The notes under the pieces are model-generated. The model saw only the letters and a program-made list of their open reading frames with translations. It was not told the origin of the DNA and ran no database searches. Source: Marinirhabdus sp963799365 (GTDB lineage: Bacteria; Bacteroidota; Bacteroidia; Flavobacteriales; Flavobacteriaceae). From it: a stretch of 64,000 bases of DNA. Both the position numbers and the translations under genes were made by a program. Position 1 is the first letter of the stretch. Each line of letters opens with the position of its first letter. Positions 7,781-16,698 of this stretch are shown in pieces. The DNA is taken from contig CAWCWV010000016.1 of the NCBI GenBank assembly GCA_963799365.1, positions 558,001 through 622,000 of the forward strand, given 5' to 3'.

Positions 7781-10159
7781 ATGCAACCAGCACCTGTTCA
7801 AAAAGAAGGACAAGATTTTAACCTGAAAGAGACTTTACAAAGGTATACCCAAAAATGGTTTTGGTTTGTACTTTGTGTTGTTATTGCACTAGTTTCGGCA
7901 AAAATATATTTGCGCTACACCATCCCTTCCTATCAATCTAAGGCATCTATTTTAATAAAAGACGAAGCTTCGAGTGGTAATTTTGGAGGTATTTCTCCAT
8001 TTTCTGAAGCCGGATACCTAGGGGGATTACAAGCAAATAAAGTAGCAAATGAGCTAGCTATTTTAAAATCTAAACGTCTAATTTCAGAAGTAGTAAAAGA
8101 ACTGAACCTAAATATTAAATACGATAATATTGGGTCTATTATCACCTCCGAATTATACACCAACAGGCCTTTTGTTGTGCAGTATTTGTCCTTTCACGAC
8201 AGCCTTAAAACTCCGTATGTTCCAAAATTATTTATCACCATAAATTCTGATACTGAGTTTAATATTTATACAGAAAATAAATCCATCGACGAGGTACATG
8301 GTTTTGGTAAATCTCTAACGCTTCCTTTTGGGGAAATAACCGTAATACCTATTTTTAATAACGCCTATTCTTTTAATGAATTTATAGGGAAGACCATTTC
8401 AATTAGTTATGGATCCATAGAAAACACAGCTCTGCAATATCAAAATAGAGTTTCTGTACAAAGTGACGATAGATATAGTAATGTGATAAACTTTTCTATG
8501 CAATCTCCAGTGCGAGAAAAAGCAGAAGATTTTATCGACCAATTAATTTATCAGTATAATAAAGACGCTATAAATGATAGAAATCAGGTAGCACAAAAAA
8601 CATCAAATTTTATCGACTCCAGATTAGAGATCATTACTAGGGAGTTGGATTCTGTAGAGCAAGACAAAGAAACTTTTAAAAGCAATAATAGGCTTACAGA
8701 TATTGAAGCCGAAGCCCAGATTATACTTCAGAATGCAAGTGAGTTTGATAACCGACAGTTAAATGTAGGTACCCAACTTGAGCTTGCCAATACCATGGTA
8801 GATTATATGCAAAATTCTGGGATGAACGATTTGTTACCTTCTAATATTGGGTTACAGGGAGATCAAATTGCATCGGCTGTTTCTAATTATAACCAGTTAA
8901 TTTTAGAACGTAACAGGCTACTTAAAAATTCTACTTTAAAGAATCCTGTTGTTGTTAATCTGAGCAACCAAATAGAACAAATTAGAACAGGGATTCTTAG
9001 TAGTTTAGAGAATCAAAGAAATAGTCTAAAAATTTCTTTACGGGATCTTAATTATAAAGAAGCTACTTTAAACTCCCAAATTGCAAAGGTTCCAAGAAAA
9101 GAAAAATTATATCGTGAGATTAACCGTCAACAGGGTATTAAGGAACAGTTGTTCTTGTTTTTATTACAACAACGGGAAGAAGCTTCCATTTCTCTTGCAG
9201 TAACCGCTCCAAAGGCCAAGATTATAGATGCCGCCTTTAGCAGTAAATCGCCGGTAAGCCCTAATAGAATGTTTATTTATTTGGGTGCTCTATTGGCAGG
9301 TTTATTAGTTCCATTTTTAATACTATACCTTAGTTTTTTAATAGACACTAAAATTAAGAATAGGAGAGATGTAGAAAGAATAGTACCTACGATAGATTTT
9401 CTGGGTGAAATCCCCAAATTGGGTAAAAATGAAGAGGAACTCGTTCAAAAAAGCGACAGAAGTATGCTGGCTGAGTCCTTTAGAATTTTACGTACCAACT
9501 TGCAATTTCAAATTATTAATAATTTAAATACTTCCATAGCTCATAAAATATTTGTTACGTCTACTGTAAAAGGAGAAGGAAAAACTTTTGTGGCATTTAA
9601 TTTAGCGCTCACTTTAGCACTTACCGGAAAAAAGGTGTTGTTAATTGGAGCAGATATTAGAAATCCACAATTACATAGGTATCTTCCTGAGGGAAAGGAA
9701 AGCCGAAAAGGACTTACTGAATATATTGTAGATGAAAGTATTTCGGCTCTTGAATTGGTGCAGGCAAGTACTTTTAATGAAAATTTATCTATTATTCATT
9801 CTGGGATCATTCCACCAAATCCAGCAGAGTTATTAATGCAATCCAGGGTTGAAACATTCTTTAAAGAATTGGAAAACGATTTTGACTATATAATTGTAGA
9901 TACAGCACCCGCAATGCTGGTGACAGATACTGTACTTTTAAATAAATATGCAGACGCAATGCTATACGTAGCAAGAGCTGATTATACCGATAAAAAATTA
10001 CTAGATTTCTTAAAAGATTCTATTGCCAGCGGTCGTTTGTCTAAAATAGCTCTAGTTCTTAATAATGTGTCACAAAATAACTTTGGGTATGGTAACAAGT
10101 ATGGCTATACCTATACTACACAAGAAAAAAAATCTTTTTTACGTAGATTATTTTCGTAA
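7781..10159 (+). CDS. wzc: Wzc-type polysaccharide copolymerase / BY-kinase
   Basis: A 792-residue inner-membrane protein controlling chain length and export. Membrane helices are near residues 29-49 and 508-530, flanking a periplasmic Wzz and coiled-coil region. The cytoplasmic kinase has Walker A in VKGEGKT (about residue 597), Walker A' in LLIGADIRNP (about 621) and Walker B in YIIVDTAPA (about 702). The C-terminus carries a tyrosine cluster (Tyr770, 774, 776, 778) in GYGNKYGYTY, the autophosphorylation site of bacterial tyrosine kinases. Kinase and membrane parts are fused in one chain, as in proteobacterial Wzc. No partner phosphatase gene was seen in the window. Confidence 0.95.
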   Translation: MQPAPVQKEGQDFNLKETLQRYTQKWFWFVLCVVIALVSAKIYLRYTIPSYQSKASILIKDEASSGNFGGISPFSEAGYLGGLQANKVANELAILKSKRLISEVVKELNLNIKYDNIGSIITSELYTNRPFVVQYLSFHDSLKTPYVPKLFITINSDTEFNIYTENKSIDEVHGFGKSLTLPFGEITVIPIFNNAYSFNEFIGKTISISYGSIENTALQYQNRVSVQSDDRYSNVINFSMQSPVREKAEDFIDQLIYQYNKDAINDRNQVAQKTSNFIDSRLEIITRELDSVEQDKETFKSNNRLTDIEAEAQIILQNASEFDNRQLNVGTQLELANTMVDYMQNSGMNDLLPSNIGLQGDQIASAVSNYNQLILERNRLLKNSTLKNPVVVNLSNQIEQIRTGILSSLENQRNSLKISLRDLNYKEATLNSQIAKVPRKEKLYREINRQQGIKEQLFLFLLQQREEASISLAVTAPKAKIIDAAFSSKSPVSPNRMFIYLGALLAGLLVPFLILYLSFLIDTKIKNRRDVERIVPTIDFLGEIPKLGKNEEELVQKSDRSMLAESFRILRTNLQFQIINNLNTSIAHKIFVTSTVKGEGKTFVAFNLALTLALTGKKVLLIGADIRNPQLHRYLPEGKESRKGLTEYIVDESISALELVQASTFNENLSIIHSGIIPPNPAELLMQSRVETFFKELENDFDYIIVDTAPAMLVTDTVLLNKYADAMLYVARADYTDKKLLDFLKDSIASGRLSKIALVLNNVSQNNFGYGNKYGYTYTTQEKKSFLRRLFS

Positions 10160-10169
10160 TACTAATACC

Positions 10170-11519
10170 ATGAAACGCTATTTACTTATAGGCTTTCTTT
10201 TTATTACTTACACAGGGATATGCCAATCTAATTTTAGTTTCAAGGGCGGAGTTGAAGCTTCAGGTTTTGCGAGTACCAGTGATAGTCTTCCACTATGGTT
10301 TTATACAAATACTTCAGCAAAAGTTGGGAGAGAAAGTAACGTTGCAGGTCTCGCTGAAGGAAAAGCAACCTATACACTTACAGAAACCAGTGAATTCTTT
10401 GCAGGAGCAGCGTTTTATTATAGGGATAACGTTGCAGATGCTTTTCAACGAAAAGAGTTGTTCCTTCAGTTTAAGAATTCTTGGCTAGCTGTTACTGCTG
10501 GTGCCAAGGAACAATTAGAGGTCGCTCAAGGACTCTCCGCTACCAACAAAAATTATCTTTGGTCCAGAAATGTAAGACCTTTACCAGGTTTTGAAATATC
10601 CTCAGCTTCCCCTTTAAAAATATCGAATACCTTTAGTATAGACGCAGCGATAGCTCATTACGAACTTAATGATACTAGATATACGCGCAATGCACGCTTG
10701 CATTATAAACATTTGGCAATAATTACCCAATTTAATAAAAACCACACGTTTACCGCAAAAATTCAGCATTATGCGCAGTGGGCAGGGACTTCACCGGAAT
10801 TTGGTAAGTTAAAAAATGATTTTAGTGCTTTTGTAGATGTGTTTACAGCTCGTGAATCTTCTGAAATTGGCGTAGACGGGGAGATATTTAATGCGGTAGG
10901 AAATCACTTAGGTACCTATTTATTGGATTATGAGTTTACAACTTCTTTTGGAATCACTTCAGTTTATCACGAGCATCCTTTTGAAGACGGTAGCGGAACG
11001 GGATTTGCAAATTTTCCAGATGGGGTTTGGGGCGTTTATTTTCAGCCCAAAGAAAACAACTTCATTTCTGGAATTGTCTATGAGTTTATAACTACAAAAG
11101 ACCAAAGTGGCACTGCAACCAGCGGTAGTGGATTTGATAATTATTTCAACAATAGTGTCTATAGAAGTGGGTGGACGTACGAAGGCGGTGTTATAGGGTT
11201 GCCATTTATGATTACGGCGCCAGGAACAACCCTAGATGAAGATTTAACAAAATTTGTAAGCAATACACTGGCTATGCATCATTTGGGTATTTCAGGGACT
11301 TATAAAAAAATCGATTGGAAATTGAAATCTTCTTTTGTAAAAAACTTTGGAAAACTCGCTAAACCTTTTTCTGAAAAACTTACTACTACACATCACTATC
11401 TAGAAATAGCATACCCTTCGGTTACTTATGGAACCTTTACGTTGCTCACTGGTTTTGATACAAGTTCTCTAACTGATTCAATTTTTGGAGCAGGCTTGCA
11501 ATATGCATTTACCTTTTAA
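10170..11519 (+). CDS. wzi: Wzi-like capsule assembly outer-membrane protein
   Basis: A 449-residue protein with a Sec signal peptide (MKRYLLIGFLFITYTGICQS) and alternating hydrophobic/polar strands typical of an outer-membrane beta-barrel, ending in LQYAFTF with a terminal Phe. Motifs such as LWFYTNTSAKVG, LFLQFKNSWLAVTAGAKEQ and NYLWSRNVRPLPGFEIS resemble the Caps_assemb_Wzi family, which attaches or organises surface polysaccharide. The chosen ATG lies ten bases after the kinase stop and begins the signal peptide; a longer upstream extension would overlap the kinase gene and lacks a signal. The last four bases overlap the convergent YetF gene. Confidence 0.85.
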   Translation: MKRYLLIGFLFITYTGICQSNFSFKGGVEASGFASTSDSLPLWFYTNTSAKVGRESNVAGLAEGKATYTLTETSEFFAGAAFYYRDNVADAFQRKELFLQFKNSWLAVTAGAKEQLEVAQGLSATNKNYLWSRNVRPLPGFEISSASPLKISNTFSIDAAIAHYELNDTRYTRNARLHYKHLAIITQFNKNHTFTAKIQHYAQWAGTSPEFGKLKNDFSAFVDVFTARESSEIGVDGEIFNAVGNHLGTYLLDYEFTTSFGITSVYHEHPFEDGSGTGFANFPDGVWGVYFQPKENNFISGIVYEFITTKDQSGTATSGSGFDNYFNNSVYRSGWTYEGGVIGLPFMITAPGTTLDEDLTKFVSNTLAMHHLGISGTYKKIDWKLKSSFVKNFGKLAKPFSEKLTTTHHYLEIAYPSVTYGTFTLLTGFDTSSLTDSIFGAGLQYAFTF

Positions 11520-12037
11520 GTAGCTACTTCATCTAGTAATTCTGCGGCTAGAGGTTCATCACCACGTGTATGCAATACCGAAATATCCCCAGTTACTTCA
11601 AATACTACAGCACGTACTTCTTTTAACTCAATAACGTTTGCTTCTCGAAGTTTTCCATACAGATCTCCTTTACTTACGTTGGCTTTAGAAAGGTTTTCGT
11701 GCAATACTTTTCCGTCTTTCATTAACAGCAGAGGCGTGTTGGTAAATGCCTTTTTAAAGAGATTAGATTTACGAATCCCTATTGAATACAATGTTTGCAA
11801 TAAAATAATCAGTCCCAATGCCACAGCTCCTTTCAGGATAGAATAATCTGTACTGCCAATCACATCGGCAAAAATGGAACCCATGGCAATCGTTGCCGCA
11901 AAGTCTACGCTTGTCATTTTGGCAAATGTTCTAAGTCCAAATACTCTTGAGTACAGTAAGATAATAAGATAAATTGCGACAACTGATGTAGCGCTTTTTA
12001 AAATAATAGTTTGATTTGCAATCAGCCAATTTTCCAT
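11516..12037 (-). CDS. YetF/DUF421 family membrane protein
   Basis: A 173-residue membrane protein with three N-terminal helices (residues about 14-35, 42-62, 66-88) and a cytoplasmic C-terminal domain with PLLLMKDGKVLHENLSKANV, then LYGKLREANVIELKEVRAVV. These are signatures of the DUF421/YetF family. The molecular role is not established; relatives are linked to spore or membrane stress functions in Firmicutes. It stands alone on this strand, and its 3' end overlaps the wzi-like gene by four bases. Confidence 0.9.
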   Translation of the reverse strand: MENWLIANQTIILKSATSVVAIYLIILLYSRVFGLRTFAKMTSVDFAATIAMGSIFADVIGSTDYSILKGAVALGLIILLQTLYSIGIRKSNLFKKAFTNTPLLLMKDGKVLHENLSKANVSKGDLYGKLREANVIELKEVRAVVFEVTGDISVLHTRGDEPLAAELLDEVAT

Positions 12038-12136
12038 AAGACAAATTTTAGTACAATTTAATGAAGCTAAAAAAACTTCTATGCTTTTTTAATTTTTTTT
12101 AATAGCAATTTATGAGTACAGCGTTTTAGATAGCGT

Positions 12137-12144
12137 TAATTTTG
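12137..12144 (+). promoter_or_regulatory. Candidate -7 promoter box (TAATTTTG)
   Basis: TAATTTTG fits TAnnTTTG and ends 22 bases before the TTG start of the small exporter gene at 12167. A clear -33 TTG is not visible. It lies between divergent genes, where a promoter is expected. Confidence 0.4.
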
Positions 12145-12166
12145 CAGTCATCTATTAATTTGAGCC

Positions 12167-12625
12167 TTGGTTAAAGAAACTATTTTTACAATTCTATGGA
12201 GTCTTTCTCCCTTCGGGGAAGCCAAGGTGGGTATTCCCTATGGCATTGCCAATGGATTAAATCCATTTTTTGTTTTTTTAATCGCTTTGGGAGCTAATAT
12301 TTTGGTGTTCCCTATGATGTTATTTTTTTTGAATTACATTAATTCTTCATTATTGCGTTGGCGCTTTTATAAAAAAGCCGCTATTTGGGTAGCAAGACGT
12401 GCTAAAACTGGTTCAGGAGACAAAATTACGAAATACGGATTCTGGGGTCTTATGTTTTTTGTTTCCGTTCCATTACCTGGGACAGGAGTCTATGCAGGAA
12501 CTATTGCAACCTATATTTTTAAAATTGAACGTAAAAAAGCCTTTTGGGCAAATGTTTTAGGAATCACTATATCTTCAATTATAGTTTGGGTAACTACCTA
12601 CCTTACTATTCATGGTGTTGCTTAG
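12167..12625 (+). CDS. Small multidrug export family protein (COG2426-like)
   Basis: A 152-residue integral membrane protein with about four helices. The opening SPFGEAKVGIPYGIANGLNP and the later FFVSVPLPGTGVYAGTIATY are hallmark stretches of the Sm_multidrug_ex family (PF06695). These are small putative transporters whose true substrate is unproven. The start is a TTG 22 bases after a TAATTTTG box; no earlier in-frame ATG was found. The gene is single and is followed by a hairpin terminator shared with the convergent small lipoprotein gene. Confidence 0.85.
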   Translation: MVKETIFTILWSLSPFGEAKVGIPYGIANGLNPFFVFLIALGANILVFPMMLFFLNYINSSLLRWRFYKKAAIWVARRAKTGSGDKITKYGFWGLMFFVSVPLPGTGVYAGTIATYIFKIERKKAFWANVLGITISSIIVWVTTYLTIHGVA

Positions 12626-12740
12626 TTTTTTTATAAAAAATTCTCCATAACAGCAACAAAAACTTCCAGTTGCTTTACACCCTACACATTCTTACATAAA
12701 CTGTACATATGTTAACAAATTACAAAACCTTATTAATAGA

Positions 12741-12767
12741 AAAAGCCCCGCAAATTGCAGGGCTTTC
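12741..12767. terminator. Bidirectional hairpin terminator
   Basis: AAAGCCC and GGGCTTT form a stem around a GCAA/TTGC core. A-rich and T-rich flanks let it serve both the exporter gene and the convergent lipoprotein gene. Confidence 0.75.
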
Positions 12768-12805
12768 TTAATTATGGTACCCGATAAATGGGCACATCAT
12801 ATAAT

Positions 12806-13015
12806 TTATTCTTCAACTTTCTCAACTATAGTTTTGGTAGAGTCTACTACTTCAACAGTAGTTTCAATTGCCATTTCTTTAGTTTCTTCAACTACTGGAG
12901 TTTCTGTAGTTTCTTCGATCGTAGTTACTTCTTCGGTTTTTTCTGCTTCATTACGACAAGAAGAAAGTGATACAACAGCTGCTAATAAGAAAGCGCTAAA
13001 AAGGATTTTTTTCAT
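12806..13015 (-). CDS. Small Glu/Thr/Val-rich lipoprotein
   Basis: A 69-residue lipoprotein. Residues 1-20 are a type II signal peptide with the lipobox LSSC. The mature part is a low-complexity acidic tail of repeated ETTE, VEET and EVVD units with no recognisable domain. Such tails are usually unstructured. No function can be named. It lies between a shared terminator (3') and an upstream inverted repeat of TATTTCAG half-sites at 13103-13131. The opposite strand is open but reads as low-complexity Ser/Phe and is a shadow. Confidence 0.75.
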   Translation of the reverse strand: MKKILFSAFLLAAVVSLSSCRNEAEKTEEVTTIEETTETPVVEETKEMAIETTVEVVDSTKTIVEKVEE

Positions 13016-13102
13016 TGTTTAGATAATAATTAGTTGCGTTTAAAATGCGTGCGAATTTAAACTAATTTTTGACACGGCAATTTTTTTTGACCCTATTTTT
13101 TT

Positions 13103-13131
13103 ACTGAAATAGAAAATAATTTTATTTCAGT
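13103..13131. promoter_or_regulatory. Inverted repeat ACTGAAATA/TATTTCAGT, candidate operator
   Basis: ACTGAAATA (13103-13111) and TATTTCAGT (13123-13131) form a perfect 9-bp inverted repeat with an 11-base spacer, 88 bases upstream of the small lipoprotein gene on the minus strand. Another TATTTCAG half-site is at 13154-13161. The same arrangement recurs at 18789-18850 upstream of another lipoprotein gene. Confidence 0.4.
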
Positions 13132-13178
13132 TTCAAACGGTTGTAAAGTAGTGTATTTCAGATGGTTTTAACTGTGTG

Positions 13179-13781
13179 TTAGCCTGTCGATTGATGCCCG
13201 TAAAAAGCCCAAATGTAAGCCGTTACAGATACAACAACACCAATAATTAAGACTCCGTAAGTAATATTGAGCAGTCTAAACTTTTTATCCAATACTTTTC
13301 CTAAAAAGTAGAGATCTTTGGTGAGTACCTTATAAATTTCTTCAGTATCGTCTTGCATGTATTTTACACCCTTTTCATATTCGTCTAATTTCATTTTATG
13401 AAAATTTCCGAAAAAAGCAAGATTCACTTCTTTTGCTTTAAGCGCTTCCTTGCTGAAAGTCCCACTAGTGACCTTGGGAATAGTGGTGATGATAGACAAT
13501 ATCATTGCGACCAGCATAAATAGAACAAAAATAATTGTAGGTAATAATAAATATTGACTTCCTGTTTCTTGGACGAACTTGATACTATTAGTAAGTATGG
13601 CAGAAATCAATAAAGCACAAACTGCTAAAATCAAGTTCGATTTTCTATCAGCCATTCCACTTAATTTTATGTGGTTCTTTAAAGCCACCATATAAAATGT
13701 CTGGACAGCACGTGAAGCACCCTGCTCTACAGTGTAAAGAGGCGGTTTTGTAACCGGAATTATTTTAGTTGGTAAATTCAC
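13179..13781 (-). CDS. Pycsar-type membrane effector (PycTM/DUF5706-like), orphan
   Basis: A 200-residue protein with three predicted membrane helices (residues about 50-68, 77-101, 171-194). The segment just before the first helix, MADRKSNLILAVCALLIS, and the later VNLAFFGNFHKM with a KDLYFLGKVLDKKFRLL stretch resemble PycTM effectors of Pycsar anti-phage systems. There, cCMP or cUMP triggers membrane disruption. No pyrimidine cyclase or HD-domain partner is adjacent; the divergent neighbour is a histidine kinase. It may be a Pycsar remnant, an effector responding to a distant cyclase, or a flavobacterial paralogue with another role. Confidence 0.75.
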   Translation of the reverse strand: MNLPTKIIPVTKPPLYTVEQGASRAVQTFYMVALKNHIKLSGMADRKSNLILAVCALLISAILTNSIKFVQETGSQYLLLPTIIFVLFMLVAMILSIITTIPKVTSGTFSKEALKAKEVNLAFFGNFHKMKLDEYEKGVKYMQDDTEEIYKVLTKDLYFLGKVLDKKFRLLNITYGVLIIGVVVSVTAYIWAFYGHQSTG

Positions 13782-13932
13782 AAGCTAAAAGTAGTGCTAT
13801 TCTAATAGCAAAATTGAATTTTCATAAAGATTTAATTTTTGTTGTAATGCAATTCAATAAAAATATACTCTAAAAGCTTTGGTGTTGCTGAAGATGATAC
13901 TATAAATTCTAAATTATATTATCTTTACCATA

Positions 13933-15138
13933 ATGGCTAACTTAACGACTTTAGATATTTCAGAAAAAGAACGAATTGATTTTCTTAATTCATTAGAATT
14001 ACTTGATACATTACCAGAAGGCGAGTTTGATATGCTTACACAAATGGCCTCCAAATACCTTAACGCTCCAGTTTCACTTTTTAGCATTATAGATAGCGAC
14101 CGGCAATGGTTTAAGTCTCGTGTAGGTACAGATATCTGTGAAACACCACGGGATATTTCATTTTGTGCTCACGCGATTAAGAAGCCAGAATTGTATGTTG
14201 TTGAAAATGCAGACGAAGACCCTCTTTTTGCTAAAAATCCATTGGTCACTGCAAAAGAGAATGCGATAAAGTTTTATACAGGTGTTCCTATCATTATTGA
14301 AGGAAAATATACTATTGGTACGTTATGTATTATAGATTATAAGCCAAGAGTGCTCACTGTTGAAGAAAAAGAATTGCTTAAAAATTTAGGGAAACAAATT
14401 GAAAAATTGATTGAACTCCGCTTACTTAACATTAAAACAATGTTGCAACAAAAGGAACTGCAGGTGCAACACGAACGATTAAAAGAGTTTGCTGGGGTGA
14501 TTTCTCACGACATGAAAATGCCGTTGGCAAATCTTATTATTACAAGCGACATACTAAAAAAAAAATATAGTGCCATTTTAGATAAGGATGGTGTAAAGTA
14601 TCTGGACTATCTAAAAACCAGCTCACTAAGCTTAAGCGATTACATTAGTAATATTTTAAAATATTATGAAAGTGACGGACTAGTAAAAGAGTCGAAAACT
14701 ACATTCGATATTTTTGAACTTTTGGAAGAAATAATTGAAATTCTGCATATAAATGAGCAATCTGGGATTAACCTTCCTGAATATAATCTTATGCTTCATG
14801 CCAACAAACCAGCGCTGGAGCAGGTATTTTTAAACTTATTCACAAATGCTTTAAAATACAATGATAAAGAAACTACTGAAATTCAAGTAGATTGTTATGA
14901 AGATGACAATAGGTATCATTTTTCAGTAGAAGATAACGGAAAAGGAATCGCTCCAGAAAAAGTACATCTTATTTTCAATCTCTACGAAACGCTGGATGCT
15001 ATCGATAAAAAAGGAAACAAAGGGCACGGAGTTGGTTTATCAATGGTGAAAAAGATATGTGAAAGCCTTGGAGGTACTATAAAAGTAACCAGCGAGGTTG
15101 GAAGAGGTACCCGATTTGACTTTTGTATTGCAAAATAG
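13933..15138 (+). CDS. GAF-domain sensor histidine kinase
   Basis: A 401-residue soluble kinase without membrane segments. Residues about 20-165 form a GAF domain (LNAPVSLFSIIDSDRQWFKS, then DISFCAHAI), a redox- or ligand-sensing type often found before HisKA. The H box is FAGVISHDMKMPLANL (His at about 195). The ATPase domain shows the N box NLFTNALKYND, G1 DNGKGI and G2 GHGVGLSMVKKI. It would phosphorylate an unlinked response regulator, since none is adjacent. It is divergent from the Pycsar-like effector with a gap of about 150 bases. The signal is unknown. Confidence 0.92.
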   Translation: MANLTTLDISEKERIDFLNSLELLDTLPEGEFDMLTQMASKYLNAPVSLFSIIDSDRQWFKSRVGTDICETPRDISFCAHAIKKPELYVVENADEDPLFAKNPLVTAKENAIKFYTGVPIIIEGKYTIGTLCIIDYKPRVLTVEEKELLKNLGKQIEKLIELRLLNIKTMLQQKELQVQHERLKEFAGVISHDMKMPLANLIITSDILKKKYSAILDKDGVKYLDYLKTSSLSLSDYISNILKYYESDGLVKESKTTFDIFELLEEIIEILHINEQSGINLPEYNLMLHANKPALEQVFLNLFTNALKYNDKETTEIQVDCYEDDNRYHFSVEDNGKGIAPEKVHLIFNLYETLDAIDKKGNKGHGVGLSMVKKICESLGGTIKVTSEVGRGTRFDFCIAK

Positions 15139-15302
15139 CAAGCCTTACAACAATAGAAATATAAATCTTACCAAGCTTTTTTTAGTGAATACTGCATAAC
15201 TAGGATAACTACTTTACATACTTTTCAACTAACCGAGAATCACATTTTTCAATTTTATTATTATTATAATCAAAGCGCGCCATTGGTATAAAATTTAAAG
15301 CT

Positions 15303-15806
15303 ATGAGTAGAGGATTTGTAAAAGAAGACGATCAGGAAGAAAAACCAATTATCCCACCAAGGGCTGCGCTTCCTGCTGGAGCTACTAATTATGTAACTAC
15401 CAATGGGCTTAAAGCGCTAAACAAAGAGTTAAAATTATTAGACTGTACAATTGCCAATCTAAATGAAACAGACGAACGTGAACGCCGTGTAGCCTTGGGG
15501 GTTTTAAACGGTAAGCGAAATTTACTTTTAGAACGAATAAATAGTGCAAGATTGTTGGATACTATAAAGTCTAAAGATGAAGTGCGCTTTGGTGCGTTTG
15601 TAACCTACAAAATTGAACCAATGCCCAAGGCACTAACAATCCAATTAGTAGGAGTAGACGAGGCAGATGTGAAACTACAAAAGATAGCTTTTGTAGCCCC
15701 CATTGCAAAAGCACTTATTGGAGGCAGGGTAGGAGATATTATAGATTTTAAATTGGGGAATGAGCTAAAGAAATTAACGATTGTAACTATTAGATACAAG
15801 CGTTAG
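15303..15806 (+). CDS. GreA/GreB-family transcript cleavage factor-like protein
   Basis: A 167-residue protein. The region YVTTNGLKALNKELKLLD resembles the start of the Gre coiled coil. The C-terminal part, VRFGAFVTYKI to VGDIIDFKLG and a final LTIVTIRYK, matches the GreA/GreB FKBP-like C-terminal domain. The N-terminal 25 residues (SRGFVKEDDQEE, Pro-rich) are typical of a Bacteroidota subgroup. It probably binds the RNA polymerase secondary channel. The coiled coil is shorter than in classical GreA, so cleavage activity is not certain. Confidence 0.82.
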   Translation: MSRGFVKEDDQEEKPIIPPRAALPAGATNYVTTNGLKALNKELKLLDCTIANLNETDERERRVALGVLNGKRNLLLERINSARLLDTIKSKDEVRFGAFVTYKIEPMPKALTIQLVGVDEADVKLQKIAFVAPIAKALIGGRVGDIIDFKLGNELKKLTIVTIRYKR

Positions 15807-15872
15807 TCGCGCTTTATATTCGACTAGCCCCCATTTCAAGTAGGCGAGCTACACTAAAAATTCTGGCTTCTG

Positions 15873-16517
15873 CTATTTCAAATTCAGGTAATACTTTCTT
15901 GTTTTCTTGTCAAATTTCTCAATGGCATACCGAAGTGTGATCCTTGGCATTATAGTAGCATGCGTATTCAGGAAGTTTTTTAATTTTCCTGCATCACGCT
16001 TTCCTGCTTCCCGTATCCAACTTCCTACCGCTTTTTGGACAGCTTCATCGGTGTCATTCACAAGAATTTCAGCAATTTTAAAAGTGTCTTCTATTTCATT
16101 TTTTCTTATGAAATAATAGGTGCTTACAATAGCACTTCTGCGTGCCATTGGATTTTTAGATTTTGCTAAATCGTACAAATCTTTTTTGTCCTTGCCATAT
16201 AAATAACCACCAACCACATAAGGCGCCGCTCTATCTACTAAGCCCCAATTGTCAATCCATTTATGATTGTCTATATATGCTCTGTATATTTCTTCCTTTT
16301 CTTCTTTGGAAGTACTTTTATTTCTGGCTTTCCAATCTAAGATCGATACTGCACCAAGTCGATGATCATCATTTTCGTCTTTTAATAATTTTATAACCTC
16401 CGCTACAGGGAGTTGCTCATATTCTTTTGCCAGAGAGAATAGCTCTCTTTTCGGGATTTTTCCCGAATAGTCTTGACCTATTATTTTTAAAGTTTCAATA
16501 AATTCTTTAGCAGTCAT
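15873..16517 (-). CDS. AlkD-like DNA alkylation repair HEAT protein
   Basis: A 214-residue all-helical protein matching the DNA alkylation repair family (AlkD, HEAT-like repeats). Visible signatures are the DNWGLVDRAAPYVVGGYL region, equivalent to the W(D/N)LVD motif at the lesion-facing surface, and RRSAIVSTYYFIRKNE. AlkD enzymes excise bulky cationic adducts such as 3- or 7-alkylpurines without base flipping. The Trp-Gly-Leu-Val-Asp form has Gly where Asp or Asn is common, so activity should be judged with care. A minus-strand TATCTTTA box lies at 16574-16581. Confidence 0.88.
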   Translation of the reverse strand: MTAKEFIETLKIIGQDYSGKIPKRELFSLAKEYEQLPVAEVIKLLKDENDDHRLGAVSILDWKARNKSTSKEEKEEIYRAYIDNHKWIDNWGLVDRAAPYVVGGYLYGKDKKDLYDLAKSKNPMARRSAIVSTYYFIRKNEIEDTFKIAEILVNDTDEAVQKAVGSWIREAGKRDAGKLKNFLNTHATIMPRITLRYAIEKFDKKTRKYYLNLK

Positions 16518-16698
16518 TTGTTTTTATCTGGTAGGTAACGAGTTATATGTGCTATTTTATTGTCGGTATCCTGTAAAGATAAATTTTTTGAAGGATTTCT
16601 TATTCCTTAAAAATTCTGAAGTAAACATCTCGTGAAAAATTGATAGCAGATAAGTTTTTTAAAAAGTTTTGTAGGTAGTTATGGTACTTTACTGAAGA

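Noticed and set aside
10065..10169. Longer N-terminus for the Wzi-like protein.
   Set aside because: It overlaps the wzc gene; the downstream ATG at 10170 starts a good signal peptide.
12774..13022. Plus-strand open frame opposite the small lipoprotein.
   Set aside because: Low-complexity Ser/Val shadow; the minus-strand frame has a lipobox.
15804..15826. TAGTCG/CGACTA hairpin between the Gre and AlkD genes as a terminator.
   Set aside because: Stem of only six bases, without a T-run on either strand.
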